Shown: in pieces, positions 52,199 through 60,393 of the stretch
How positions within the stretch are numbered: the first letter of the stretch is position 1
How the letters are laid out: the number at the start of each line of letters is the position of its first letter
The notes under the pieces: generated by a model
What the model saw: only the letters and a program-made list of their open reading frames with translations
Database searches by the model: none
What the model was told of the DNA's origin: nothing
Origin: Myxococcales bacterium
GTDB lineage: Bacteria; Myxococcota_A; Polyangia; Haliangiales; Haliangiaceae
Assembly (NCBI GenBank): GCA_016720595.1
Contig: JADKKI010000015.1
Location: forward strand, 1-64,000
Length of the DNA stretch: 64,000 nucleotides
Reading direction: 5' to 3'
Translations under genes and position numbers: made by a program

Positions 52199-53451
52199 GC
52201 CGGATGCTCCGGGTGTCGGTGCTCGTCGGCGAGCGCGCTGGCGGCGGCGGCGAGCCCGGCGCGCAGCCCGTCCTCGTGGAAGCCGAAGCCAAAGTGCGCG
52301 CCCGCGTAGTACGTGCGGAGGGCGCCACCGAGGCGGGGCAGCTCGGCCTGGGCAGCGAGCGCGCCGCGATCGAGCTGTGGGTGCGAGAACACCACCTCGT
52401 GGAGCACGTCGCGCGGGCGCGTGCGCGGGTTGAGGGTGACGAGGTACGGAGGATCGGCCGGCAGCCCCTGCAGGCGCGTCATCGAGTACGTCACCGCGAC
52501 CAGCGCGGTGTCAGGATCGGCGACGTAGTTCCACGAGGCGTGCGCGGCGGGGCGTCGCGGCAAGAACGCGGGATCGCGGTGGAGCACGGTGGTGTTGTCG
52601 CTGTAGCGAAACGCGCCGAGCACGCGCCGCTCGTCTGCGGTGGGCTGCGCGAGCAGGGACAGGGCGGTATCGGCGTGGGTGGCGAGGATGATCCGATCGT
52701 AGCGGCGCTCGTGGCCCGCGGCCGTCACGGTGACGCCGTGTGGATCGCGGACCACGGACGTCACCGGCGTGGACAGCTCCAGGGTGAAGCGCCGCGTGTG
52801 CAGCTCGGCGAGCAGCGCGTCGACATAGCGCTGGCTGCCACCGACGATGGTGCGCCACGCCAGGGGACGTACCGTGCGGAGCATGCCGTGCTGATCGAGG
52901 AACCGAAGATAGGTCTCGGCGGGGAACTCGCCGCAGCGGTCCGGCGCGAGGGACCACAGCGCCGCGGCGAGCGGGATCAGGAACTGCTCGCGGAGCGCCG
53001 TGCTCGCACCCGTCTGGCGCGCATAGTCATCGAGCGAGAGCTGCGCCGTGACACCGGCCTCGAGATCGCGGCGCGCGCGGCGGAGGAACCGCACCACCTC
53101 GATCAGGAAGCGCCAGTGGCTGGGCGAGCGGAGCAGCCGGCGATCGGCGAACAGCGACGACAACCCGGCGCTGCCCCACTCGAGATCCTGGTGCGGCAGC
53201 GACACCGAGAACGACATCGTGGTGGGCCGGGTCGGGATCCCGAGCTCGCCGAGCATCCGGAACATCAGCGGATAGCGCTCGCGGTTACAGACGATGAAGC
53301 CCATGTCGACGGCGACACCGTCCCCCTCCCACGTGTAGACGTGGCCACCGGGGCGCGCGGCCGCCTCGAACAGCGTGACCTCGTGATCGCGTGCGAGGGC
53401 GCGTGCCGCTCCGAGGCCGGCGATGCCAGAGCCGACGATCGCGATCCTCAC
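52195..53451 (-). CDS. FAD-dependent oxidoreductase (amine-oxidase fold)
   Basis: 418 residues from GTG 53451. 'RIAIVGSGIAGLGAARALA' binds the FAD ADP moiety, 'VTLFEAAARPGGHVYTW' continues the motif, and the C-terminal 'YYAGAHFGFGFHEDGL' closes the FAD site. The family includes phytoene desaturases and the oxidoreductases of DUF1365 operons. It starts 4 bases after the upstream lipoprotein stop, so a lipoprotein-FAD-DUF1365 unit is transcribed together, with the methyltransferase following. Confidence 0.9.
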   Translation of the reverse strand: MRIAIVGSGIAGLGAARALARDHEVTLFEAAARPGGHVYTWEGDGVAVDMGFIVCNRERYPLMFRMLGELGIPTRPTTMSFSVSLPHQDLEWGSAGLSSLFADRRLLRSPSHWRFLIEVVRFLRRARRDLEAGVTAQLSLDDYARQTGASTALREQFLIPLAAALWSLAPDRCGEFPAETYLRFLDQHGMLRTVRPLAWRTIVGGSQRYVDALLAELHTRRFTLELSTPVTSVVRDPHGVTVTAAGHERRYDRIILATHADTALSLLAQPTADERRVLGAFRYSDNTTVLHRDPAFLPRRPAAHASWNYVADPDTALVAVTYSMTRLQGLPADPPYLVTLNPRTRPRDVLHEVVFSHPQLDRGALAAQAELPRLGGALRTYYAGAHFGFGFHEDGLRAGLAAAASALADEHRHPEHPA

Positions 53452-53455
53452 GAGC

Positions 53456-54595
53456 TCACCTGGGTGCGTCGTTTAGCACGTTGCCGCGGAACCGCACGGG
53501 CGTGGTCGGTGCGGTGCCGTGGGCGTCGCGCAGCTCGATCGAGAGGTCGAGCGTGGCGCCGCGGATCTGATCAGCCGCGGCGACCGTGAGCGGGATCAGG
53601 AGCTCGCGCGCCACCGCCTCGCCCTTGGCCAGGTGACCGACGTAGATCATCCGGCCGTCGACGGCCCGGGTCGGCGAGCTGACCTGACCGCGCAGCGCCC
53701 AGGTCTCGCCGGGGCCATCGTTCTTGAGCGGCAGCACGATGCGCAGCGCGGGACCCTCGGCGGTGGAGGTCAGGCTCGCGCGCAGCGTGCCGGCGACGAT
53801 GCCGGGCACGAGGCGCAGCGGAGCGATCTTGGGATCGAAGTCCGCGTGCGCGAGGAAGTCGGGCGCGTGCGCAGCGAGCGCGGCGGCGTCGATCACGGTC
53901 TCGAGCGAGCGCGCACCACCGGGTGCGTCGAGGAGGGCGGAGAGGTCCCACGCGTTCACGGTGGTGGGCGCGAACGCATCGATCAAGGTGTACGGCGAGA
54001 TCGAGAACGTGCCATCGGCGGCGACCGTGCCGTGGACCTCGATGCCGCGGATCGTCAAGGTCGCGCTCCGCGCGGGGAAGCCGCGGGCGCCACATGCGAC
54101 GCTGGGCCCCGGAGCGCGCTCGGGGGCCGCGGCCTTGCCCGCGCGTACGTCCTTGTGGAGGCCGACCCACGGGCCGATCGCGAATGGCAGGCCCACCGCG
54201 AACAGGCCGAGCCCGCCGAACGTGACCGGATTGGCCGCGCCGTCCTTGCTCCCGATCCCGCCGATCGTCATCACACCGCCGACGCCGGTGGCGATCACGC
54301 CGACCACGAAGGTCGCGAGGTTCGGCCGGGTCTCGATCTCGACCACCGACGTCCTGTCGACCACCCGCTCGGACGGGCACTCGAGCGGCTCCACGAACCG
54401 CAGCGTGCCGGTCTCGGACACCACCAGCGTCGGGCGGCGCGCGATCGCACCCTCGGGGTGCGGGATCAGCTGCTCGGTCCCAGGGCGGGTGATCTCGTTC
54501 TGCGCGGTGACGTGACAGCCCAGCGAGGCCCCGAGGCCAACGAGGCCAGCGAGGCCGAACATCGCGATGCGCGCGAGCGCGAACGGGCGAGGCAT
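53456..54595 (-). CDS. Exported lipoprotein
   Basis: 379 residues from ATG 54595 (ATG 54616 is an alternative). The signal peptide 'IAMFGLAGLVGLGASLGC' ends in a lipobox Cys. A hydrophobic pair ('LATFVVGVIATGVGGVMTIG', 'VTFGGLGLFAVGLPFAIG') follows at about residues 85-140, then a beta-rich domain ('LTIRGIEVHGTVAADG', 'RIVLPLKNDGPGETWALRG') that looks like a sandwich fold. Not a known enzyme. Its tight spacing to the FAD oxidoreductase suggests it acts in the same envelope-lipid process. Confidence 0.7.
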   Translation of the reverse strand: MPRPFALARIAMFGLAGLVGLGASLGCHVTAQNEITRPGTEQLIPHPEGAIARRPTLVVSETGTLRFVEPLECPSERVVDRTSVVEIETRPNLATFVVGVIATGVGGVMTIGGIGSKDGAANPVTFGGLGLFAVGLPFAIGPWVGLHKDVRAGKAAAPERAPGPSVACGARGFPARSATLTIRGIEVHGTVAADGTFSISPYTLIDAFAPTTVNAWDLSALLDAPGGARSLETVIDAAALAAHAPDFLAHADFDPKIAPLRLVPGIVAGTLRASLTSTAEGPALRIVLPLKNDGPGETWALRGQVSSPTRAVDGRMIYVGHLAKGEAVARELLIPLTVAAADQIRGATLDLSIELRDAHGTAPTTPVRFRGNVLNDAPR

Positions 54596-54646
54596 GAAGC
54601 GCCGCCACGATATCATCGACGATCCGGGACGCGGTAGCGTCGGGCC

Positions 54647-55297
54647 GTGGAGGTCGATCTCGACGGTCATCCCGGGCTCCTTCAGCGACCCGCGAACGCG
54701 CGCTGGTTGCTCGTGCTCGCACATGGCGCGGGCGCGGGGATGCGTCACGCGTTTCTCCAGGCGATCGCCGACGCGCTCGAGGGCCGCCGCGTGGCGACGC
54801 TGCGCTGGGAGTTCCCGTTCATGGCGGCCGGCAAGGCGCGCCCGGATCGCCCGGAGGTCGCGGAGGCGGCGGTGCGAGCGGTGTGGCAGGCCGCGGCAGC
54901 GCAGCTTCCAGAGCTGCCCCGGTTCGCTGGTGGGAAGTCGTTCGGTGGGCGGATGACCTCGCGTGCACACGCGGCGCAGGCACTGCCCGACGTGCGCGGG
55001 CTCGTGTTCCTCGGGTTCCCGCTCCATCCGCCCGACAAGCCGGGGATCGAGCGGGCGGAGCACCTCGCCTCGGCGGGAGGGCCGCTGTTGTTCCTGCAGG
55101 GCACCCGTGACGAGCTCGCACCGCTCCCGCGCCTCCGGCCCGTGGTGACCAAGCTCGGCCGGCGCGCCACCCTCCACGTCGTCGACGGCGCGGATCACGG
55201 GTTCGATGTGCTGGTGCGCTCGGGGCGAACGTCGGCCGAGGTGATCGACGAGCTCGCGAACACGATCGCCGCCTGGATGGCGAAGCGCGCGCGGTGA
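54647..55297 (+). CDS. Small alpha/beta hydrolase (TEX30/COG3571-like)
   Basis: 216 residues from GTG 54647. 'LLVLAHGAGAGMRHAF' (oxyanion loop), the nucleophile Ser in 'AGGKSFGGRMTS', 'LLFLQGTRDELAP' with the catalytic Asp, and 'VDGADHGFDVL' with the catalytic His. The compact size and HGAGxxM pattern are those of the predicted KAN/TEX30-type hydrolases; the substrate is unknown. It diverges from the lipoprotein gene and is followed 12 bases later by the MerR-TPR gene. Confidence 0.85.
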   Translation: MEVDLDGHPGLLQRPANARWLLVLAHGAGAGMRHAFLQAIADALEGRRVATLRWEFPFMAAGKARPDRPEVAEAAVRAVWQAAAAQLPELPRFAGGKSFGGRMTSRAHAAQALPDVRGLVFLGFPLHPPDKPGIERAEHLASAGGPLLFLQGTRDELAPLPRLRPVVTKLGRRATLHVVDGADHGFDVLVRSGRTSAEVIDELANTIAAWMAKRAR

Positions 55298-55309
55298 TAA
55301 CGTCGGCGC

Positions 55310-56146
55310 GTGTGGACGAGCTACTCCGCGCGGCACGCGGCTCAGCTGATCGGCCTCCCGGAGTCCGCCGTGCGGAGCTGCATCCGCGATGGGCTGGTCG
55401 GCACGCCGGGCACGGTGCCGGCGCAGCTGTCGTTTCGCGATCTGTCGGCGCTCCGCACGGTGAAGGCGCTGGTCGATGCGGGGCTGTCGCTGCCGCGGGT
55501 ACGCAAGGAGCTGGTCCGGATCCAGCAGCAGCTCCCGGCCGGCGTCTCCCTCGCCGAGCTCACCGTCGAGGCACGCGGTGGCACAGTGCAGCTGCGCGGG
55601 GCACCCGAGGTGAGTCCGCTGTCCGGGCAGCTCTCGCTCGCGTTCGAGGCGCCCACGCCGCCTGCACCGCCGCCGCCGGGCGAGCTTCGCGAGCTGCCGC
55701 GCGCCACCGACGCGCCGATCCCCGTCGCGGTCGCACCGGCCACCGCGGATCAGTGGCTCGCGCGTGCGATGGAGCTCGAGGAGCGTGATCCGGTCGCCGC
55801 GATCGACGCGTATCGGCGCTCGCTGCGGCTGCGGCCGGAGACCACCGAGGCCTGGATCAACCTCGGCCGGCTGTTCGCCGAGAGCGGGGATCCCGTGGCG
55901 GCCCACGATTGTTTCCGCAGCGCGCTCGAGCTCGATCCCGCCGACGCCACCGCGTACTACAACCTCGGCGTGATCGCGCAGGATGCGGGCAAGGAGGGCG
56001 ATGCGATCGCGCTCTACCACCGCGCGCTCGAGCTCGATCCCCAGCTCGCCGAGGCGCACTACAACCTCGCCACGCTGTTCGATCAGTCTGGCGATTCGCG
56101 CTCGGCGATCCGCCACATCAACGAGTACCGGAAGCTGACGCGCTGA
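55310..56146 (+). CDS. MerR-type DNA-binding protein fused to TPR repeats
   Basis: 278 residues from GTG 55310. Residues 1-75 are a MerR-like winged helix ('YSARHAAQLIGLPESAVRSC', 'LSFRDLSALRTVKALVDAGL') without the Cys metal ligands. A Pro-rich linker (about 115-145) leads to three or four TPR units ('WINLGRLFAESGDPVAAHDC', 'YYNLGVIAQDAGKEGDAIAL', 'HYNLATLFDQSGDSRSAIRH'). Probably a transcriptional regulator that receives input through protein-protein contacts rather than a small ligand. Confidence 0.85.
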   Translation: MWTSYSARHAAQLIGLPESAVRSCIRDGLVGTPGTVPAQLSFRDLSALRTVKALVDAGLSLPRVRKELVRIQQQLPAGVSLAELTVEARGGTVQLRGAPEVSPLSGQLSLAFEAPTPPAPPPPGELRELPRATDAPIPVAVAPATADQWLARAMELEERDPVAAIDAYRRSLRLRPETTEAWINLGRLFAESGDPVAAHDCFRSALELDPADATAYYNLGVIAQDAGKEGDAIALYHRALELDPQLAEAHYNLATLFDQSGDSRSAIRHINEYRKLTR

Positions 56147-56150
56147 GCGC

Positions 56151-58403
56151 TCAGAACCCGAGCAGCCGGCCGCCCTGATACACGGCGAAGCTCACGACCC
56201 ACGCGAGCACCGTCATGTATGCGAACAAGAACAGAGGCCAGCGGTAGCCGCCGGTCTCGCGCTTGACCACCGCGAGCGTGCTCATGCACTGGCAGGCGAG
56301 GGCGAAGAACACCATCAGCGACATCCCGACCAGCGGCGTGTACGCACGTGAGCCGTCGGCGTTCTTGGCCTGGCGCAGGGCGGTGCGGAGCGGCTCCGAC
56401 GCCTCGTCTGCATCACCGCCGACGGCATAGACGATGCCGAGGGTCGAGATGAACACCTCGCGCGCGGCGAACGCACCGATGATGCCGACGCCGATCTTCC
56501 AATCGAAGCCGAGCGGCGCGATCACCGGCTCGATCGTGTGTCCGAGCCGCCCGCCGTAGCTCGACGCGAGGTGAACGGCCTGCCGCTCGTCATCGAGCAC
56601 TCGCCTGGCCTCCTCGGTCGGGGCGCGCTCGATCAGCGCATCGTAGTCCGGCGAGCCGGCGGGCAGATCGCGCGGGAAGTAGAGCAGGGCCCAGAGCGCG
56701 ATCGAGCAGCCGAGGATCACCGTGCCCGCCTCGCGGAGGAACACGCTCGACTTGCTCCACATCATGCGCAACACGTCGCGCCAGCGCGGCCAGCGGTACG
56801 GCGGCAGCTCGATCAGGAACGGCAGCCGCTTCGCCTTGAGCGGCTTCACCGTCTTCGACATCACCCAGGCCGCGATCAGCGCGGTCAGCACGCTGAACAG
56901 GTACATCCCCACCATCAGCAGGCCCTGGATCACGCGCGAGCCGGGGATCAGCGCGCCGATGATCAGGGTGTAGACGGGCAGCCGCGCCGAGCACGTCATC
57001 AGCGGCACCACCATCATGGTCAGGATGCGATCGCGCCGCCGCTCCATCGTCCGCGTCGCGAGGATCGCCGGCACGGCGCACGCGAAGCCCGAGAGCATCG
57101 GCACGAAGGCGCGCCCATGCAGGTTCATCGTCCGCATGATGCGGTCCATCAGATAGGCGACGCGTGCGAGGTAGCCACAGTCCTCGAGGAAGCCGAGGAA
57201 CAGGAACAGCAGCAGGATCTGCGGCAGGAACACGAGCACCGAGCCGACACCGCCGATCACGCCATCGACGAGGAAGTCGGTGAAGATGCCGTCCCCGAGC
57301 AGGCCGTGCAGCTGTGCGCCGATGGCCTTGAACCCCTGATCGATCAGATCGATCACCGGGGACGACCACCAGAACAGCGACATGAACACGACGGCCATCA
57401 CGGCGAGGAACGTGACGAAGCCGAGGCCGCGGTGGAGCAGGATCCGATCGATCCGCTCGGTGCGGCTGCGATCGACCTTGCGCAGGACCAGCTTCGGGAT
57501 CTCGCGGTCGAGCCACGCCCAGCGACCGAGCACCGCCTCGTCGTCGGGGCCGCGCTCGATCGTGAGGCTGGTCGCCGCTGCCCGCAGCTCCGCCGGCACC
57601 ACGAGCTCGTCGTCATCCGCGCCGGACCGCGGCTCGATGCAGGTCAGGGCCCACAGCGCGAGCGCATCGTCAGCGGCCGGCACGGCAGGCGCCGAGGAGC
57701 CGTACCGCGTCGCGGCGCACCACGCCGAGGGGAGCGCGCTCTTGATGTGATCGAGGTGGGCGCGCAGAGCCGAGGAGGGCGTCCACCGCCACACCGCCAC
57801 GCGATCCTTGCGGAGCGCGCGGTCGATCGCGGCGACCAGATCCTTCAGGCCCAGCTTCGTACGGGCCGTGACCGCGACGACCTCGCACCCGAGGAGCGTG
57901 GCGAGCTTGCTCGGATCCGGAGCCGCGGTGTGGCTGGCGTTGGTGCCGCGCTGGGCCTCGTCCACCATCGTGAGCGCCACCACGCAGCGCGCGCCGAGCT
58001 CCTGGATCTGGGTCAGCAGATAGGCCGAGCGCGCGACCTGCGTGGCATCGAGACAGACGACGACGACGTCCGGCACCGGATCTCCATCGAGCCCGACCAG
58101 CGCATCGAGCGCGATCTGCTCCTCGGCGCTGCGCGCGTTGAGGCTGTACGTGCCCGGGAGATCGGTGAGGTCGGCGAGCTTGCCGGTGGGCAGCACGAGC
58201 TGACCGGTGCGGCGATCCACGGTGATGCCGGGGTAGTTCGAGACCTTCGCCGACGATCCGGTCAGCGCGTTGAACAACGTCGTCTTGCCGACGTTCGGGT
58301 TGCCCGCGAGGACGATCTGCGCCCGCTCGTTCGAGCGCGCCTGGCCCTTGCCGCCGGGCTCGCAGTGCGCGGCGCCCGTCGTTCCGGTCGTCGTTCCGGT
58401 CAT
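56151..58403 (-). CDS. feoB: Ferrous iron transporter B
   Basis: 750 residues from ATG 58403, overlapping the feoA stop (ATGA). N-terminal G domain with 'GNPNVGKTTLFNALTG' (G1), 'VSNYPGITVD' (G2) and 'DLPGTYSL' (G3). G4 reads 'ALTMVDEA', Thr instead of the usual Asn of NxxD, which should weaken guanine selectivity. The C-terminal half is the membrane channel with 'GYLARVAYLMDRIM', 'GFACAVPAILATRTMERRRD' (gate Cys) and 'MTCSARLPVYTLI'. Takes up Fe2+ at the inner membrane, with FeoA as accessory. A Fur-like box lies before feoA. Confidence 0.96.
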   Translation of the reverse strand: MTGTTTGTTGAAHCEPGGKGQARSNERAQIVLAGNPNVGKTTLFNALTGSSAKVSNYPGITVDRRTGQLVLPTGKLADLTDLPGTYSLNARSAEEQIALDALVGLDGDPVPDVVVVCLDATQVARSAYLLTQIQELGARCVVALTMVDEAQRGTNASHTAAPDPSKLATLLGCEVVAVTARTKLGLKDLVAAIDRALRKDRVAVWRWTPSSALRAHLDHIKSALPSAWCAATRYGSSAPAVPAADDALALWALTCIEPRSGADDDELVVPAELRAAATSLTIERGPDDEAVLGRWAWLDREIPKLVLRKVDRSRTERIDRILLHRGLGFVTFLAVMAVVFMSLFWWSSPVIDLIDQGFKAIGAQLHGLLGDGIFTDFLVDGVIGGVGSVLVFLPQILLLFLFLGFLEDCGYLARVAYLMDRIMRTMNLHGRAFVPMLSGFACAVPAILATRTMERRRDRILTMMVVPLMTCSARLPVYTLIIGALIPGSRVIQGLLMVGMYLFSVLTALIAAWVMSKTVKPLKAKRLPFLIELPPYRWPRWRDVLRMMWSKSSVFLREAGTVILGCSIALWALLYFPRDLPAGSPDYDALIERAPTEEARRVLDDERQAVHLASSYGGRLGHTIEPVIAPLGFDWKIGVGIIGAFAAREVFISTLGIVYAVGGDADEASEPLRTALRQAKNADGSRAYTPLVGMSLMVFFALACQCMSTLAVVKRETGGYRWPLFLFAYMTVLAWVVSFAVYQGGRLLGF

Positions 58404-58624
58404 CGATCGACCTGGATCTGCGCGGCCTCGGCGCGGCGGATCGACCACTGCCCGCCGCGGACCTCGATCTGCAACGGATCTCCGAGCGGGGCGATCGTCA
58501 CCACGCGCACCTCGGTTCCGGGGACCAGGCCCATCTCGAGGAGCCGCCGGCGGAACGCGCGGGGACCGTCGACCGTACGGACCTTGGCGGTCTGGCCGAG
58601 CGAGATCTCCGCGAGCGTCAACAC
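58400..58624 (-). CDS. feoA: Ferrous iron transport protein A
   Basis: 74 residues from GTG 58624, SH3-like fold: 'LTLAEISLGQTAKVRTVDGP', 'RRLLEMGLVPGTEVRVVTIA', 'GDPLQIEVRGGQWSIRRAEA'. Cytoplasmic partner of FeoB. First gene of the feoAB operon, 19 bases downstream of a Fur-box-like palindrome. Confidence 0.93.
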   Translation of the reverse strand: MLTLAEISLGQTAKVRTVDGPRAFRRRLLEMGLVPGTEVRVVTIAPLGDPLQIEVRGGQWSIRRAEAAQIQVDR

Positions 58625-58643
58625 TTCAAAGGGTTATCATTTC

Positions 58644-58658
58644 TGAAAATCGTTTTCA
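58644..58658. promoter_or_regulatory. Fur-box-like palindrome
   Basis: TGAAAAT-C-GTTTTCA is a 7-1-7 dyad with one mismatch, close to the TGATAAT-x-ATTATCA core recognised by Fur, inside an AT-rich island (58630-58665) that is rare in this genome. The position 20 bases before feoA fits iron-dependent repression of feoAB. The divergent HNH gene begins 107 bases on the other side. Confidence 0.75.
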
Positions 58659-58765
58659 ATATCGAATCCGGCACCCTTCACCCTATGTGCCCGAGATCGC
58701 ACGCAGTGACACCAAATGTCGCGCTCTCGAGGTCGGGTGCTACATTCGTAGTCGAGGGTTGATCG

Positions 58766-59308
58766 ATGGACACTGCGCAAACCCTGCTGCTCAACCAGGG
58801 GTTCGAGCCAATCAAAGTCATCTCGTGGCAGCGCGCGATCACGCTGCTGTTCCTGGGCAAGGTGGAGGTCCTGGAGGAGTACGGCAAGGACATCCGGTCC
58901 GTGAACGTGATCATCAAGGTGCCCGCCGTGGTGCGCCTGCTCCGCGCGTTCCGTCGCCACGCGCGTCCGGTGAAGTTCTCGCGGGTGAACATCTACGCGC
59001 GCGACAACTACAAGTGCCAGTACTGCGCGAAGAAGGCCTCGATCAGCGAGCTGACGTACGACCACGTGGTGCCGCGCTCGCAGGGCGGGATGACCGAGTG
59101 GACCAACATCGTGACCTGCTGCTACCTGTGCAATCGCAAGAAGGGCGGGCGCACGCCGCGCGAAGCGGGGATGCACCTGCTCGCCACACCGGCCCAGCCG
59201 AACTGGGTGCCCGCCGTGGCGATCCGGATCTCGCTGCGCTCGATCCCCGATGCGTGGCGCGACTATCTGTACTGGACCGGCGAGCTCGATCGCGAGACGC
59301 CCGCGTAG
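58766..59308 (+). CDS. HNH endonuclease family protein
   Basis: 180 residues from ATG 58766. An N-terminal helical domain ('LLLNQGFEPIKVISWQRAIT') precedes a compact HNH nuclease: 'RDNYKCQYCAKK', 'LTYDHVVPRSQGG' with the catalytic Asp-His, and 'NIVTCCYLCNRKKGGRTP'. This widespread single-domain group occurs in many bacteria as a housekeeping-like gene of unknown role, unlike the DUF222-type HNH at 2655. Confidence 0.9.
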   Translation: MDTAQTLLLNQGFEPIKVISWQRAITLLFLGKVEVLEEYGKDIRSVNVIIKVPAVVRLLRAFRRHARPVKFSRVNIYARDNYKCQYCAKKASISELTYDHVVPRSQGGMTEWTNIVTCCYLCNRKKGGRTPREAGMHLLATPAQPNWVPAVAIRISLRSIPDAWRDYLYWTGELDRETPA

Positions 59309-59340
59309 CCCGGTCGGGGCTGCGAATTCCGCTATCGACG

Positions 59341-59361
59341 AAAAGGGGTCAGACCCCTTTT
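59341..59361. terminator. Palindromic AAAAGGGGTC/GACCCCTTTT element
   Basis: A 21-base perfect inverted repeat with a single central base. It can form a stem with a T-run on either strand, so it can terminate the HNH gene. The same kind of GGGGTCAGACCCC palindrome is widespread in proteobacterial genomes as a dispersed repeat, which is an alternative reading. Confidence 0.65.
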
Positions 59362-59385
59362 CCGATCTCGCGGCATCCAAGCGGC

Positions 59386-60393
59386 ATGACCAGCCGGCGG
59401 ATCGAGCTTCGCGCCGTCCTCGCGTGCGCTGCCGTCGTGACGATCTGGATCGGTGCGTGGCTGACGATCCAGCTGTTCGCGACGGCGTCACCGATGCCGC
59501 GCTCCGCGGTCGCGCTCGCGGCCGCGATCGATTGCGTGGCGACGGCGGGCCTCGCGATGTATGTGCTGGCGATCCGCGGCGGACGGCTGCCGCGCTGGGC
59601 GCTGGGCGTGACGCTGGCGACAGGCGTCGGCCTGGCCCGCGTGTTCCTGGCGCGCGTCGACGATCCAACGCGCGTCGTCACCGCGGCGATGATCTGCTTC
59701 GAGCTCGGCATGCTCGTGCTCCTGATCGTCCGCGGGCGTCGGATCCGTACGCACTGGCGATCGGAGCGCGCGGCGGGCCACTCGGCACTCGAGGCCCTGA
59801 CGGCGGCGCTGGTGGCGGTCCGGATCCCCGCGCGGGTCGCCAGCGTGGTCGCCACCGAGCTGGTGCTGCTTGGCACCGTGGTCACCGGCTGGCGACGGCC
59901 GGTGGCGCGCCCCACGCGGTTCACCACGCATCGCGCGACCGGTTGGCCGCTCTATGCCGGCGTGTTGATCTTCCTCGTGCTCGTCGAGACCACGGTGCTC
60001 CACCTCGTGCTCGCGGCCTATGTCTCGGTGCTCGTCGCATGGCTGATGACGGCGATGTCCGTCTACAGCGCGCTGTGGCTCGTCGGCGACGTGCTCGCCC
60101 TTCGCCATGGTGGTGTGGTGATCGGCGAACGCGAGCTCGAGCTCCGGATCGGCGTGCGCTGGCGCGGCCGGATCCCGTGGGCCGCGATCGCCTCGATCGA
60201 GGAGGTGGACGGTGCGCCGGAGGGCGCGATCGATGCCTCGGTCCTCGGCGCGAATGTCGTGCTCCGGCTGCACGCGCCACACCCTCTGCTCGGGCTGTTC
60301 GGGCGACGGCGCGAGGGGACGGTGATCGCGCTGTCGATCGATGAGCGCGAGGCGTTCGTGGCCGCGGCGCGCGCAGCTACACTGCGCACATGA
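59386..60393 (+). CDS. Polytopic membrane protein
   Basis: 335 residues, ATG 59386. About six to seven hydrophobic helices in residues 10-235 ('AVLACAAVVTIWIGAWLTIQ', 'WPLYAGVLIFLVLVETTVLH', 'AAYVSVLVAWLMTAMSVYSA'), then a soluble C-terminal domain ('GGVVIGERELELRIGVRWRG', 'IPWAAIASIEEV') like a PH-type beta domain. No transporter family identified. The stop overlaps the next gene (ATGA). Confidence 0.68.
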   Translation: MTSRRIELRAVLACAAVVTIWIGAWLTIQLFATASPMPRSAVALAAAIDCVATAGLAMYVLAIRGGRLPRWALGVTLATGVGLARVFLARVDDPTRVVTAAMICFELGMLVLLIVRGRRIRTHWRSERAAGHSALEALTAALVAVRIPARVASVVATELVLLGTVVTGWRRPVARPTRFTTHRATGWPLYAGVLIFLVLVETTVLHLVLAAYVSVLVAWLMTAMSVYSALWLVGDVLALRHGGVVIGERELELRIGVRWRGRIPWAAIASIEEVDGAPEGAIDASVLGANVVLRLHAPHPLLGLFGRRREGTVIALSIDEREAFVAAARAATLRT

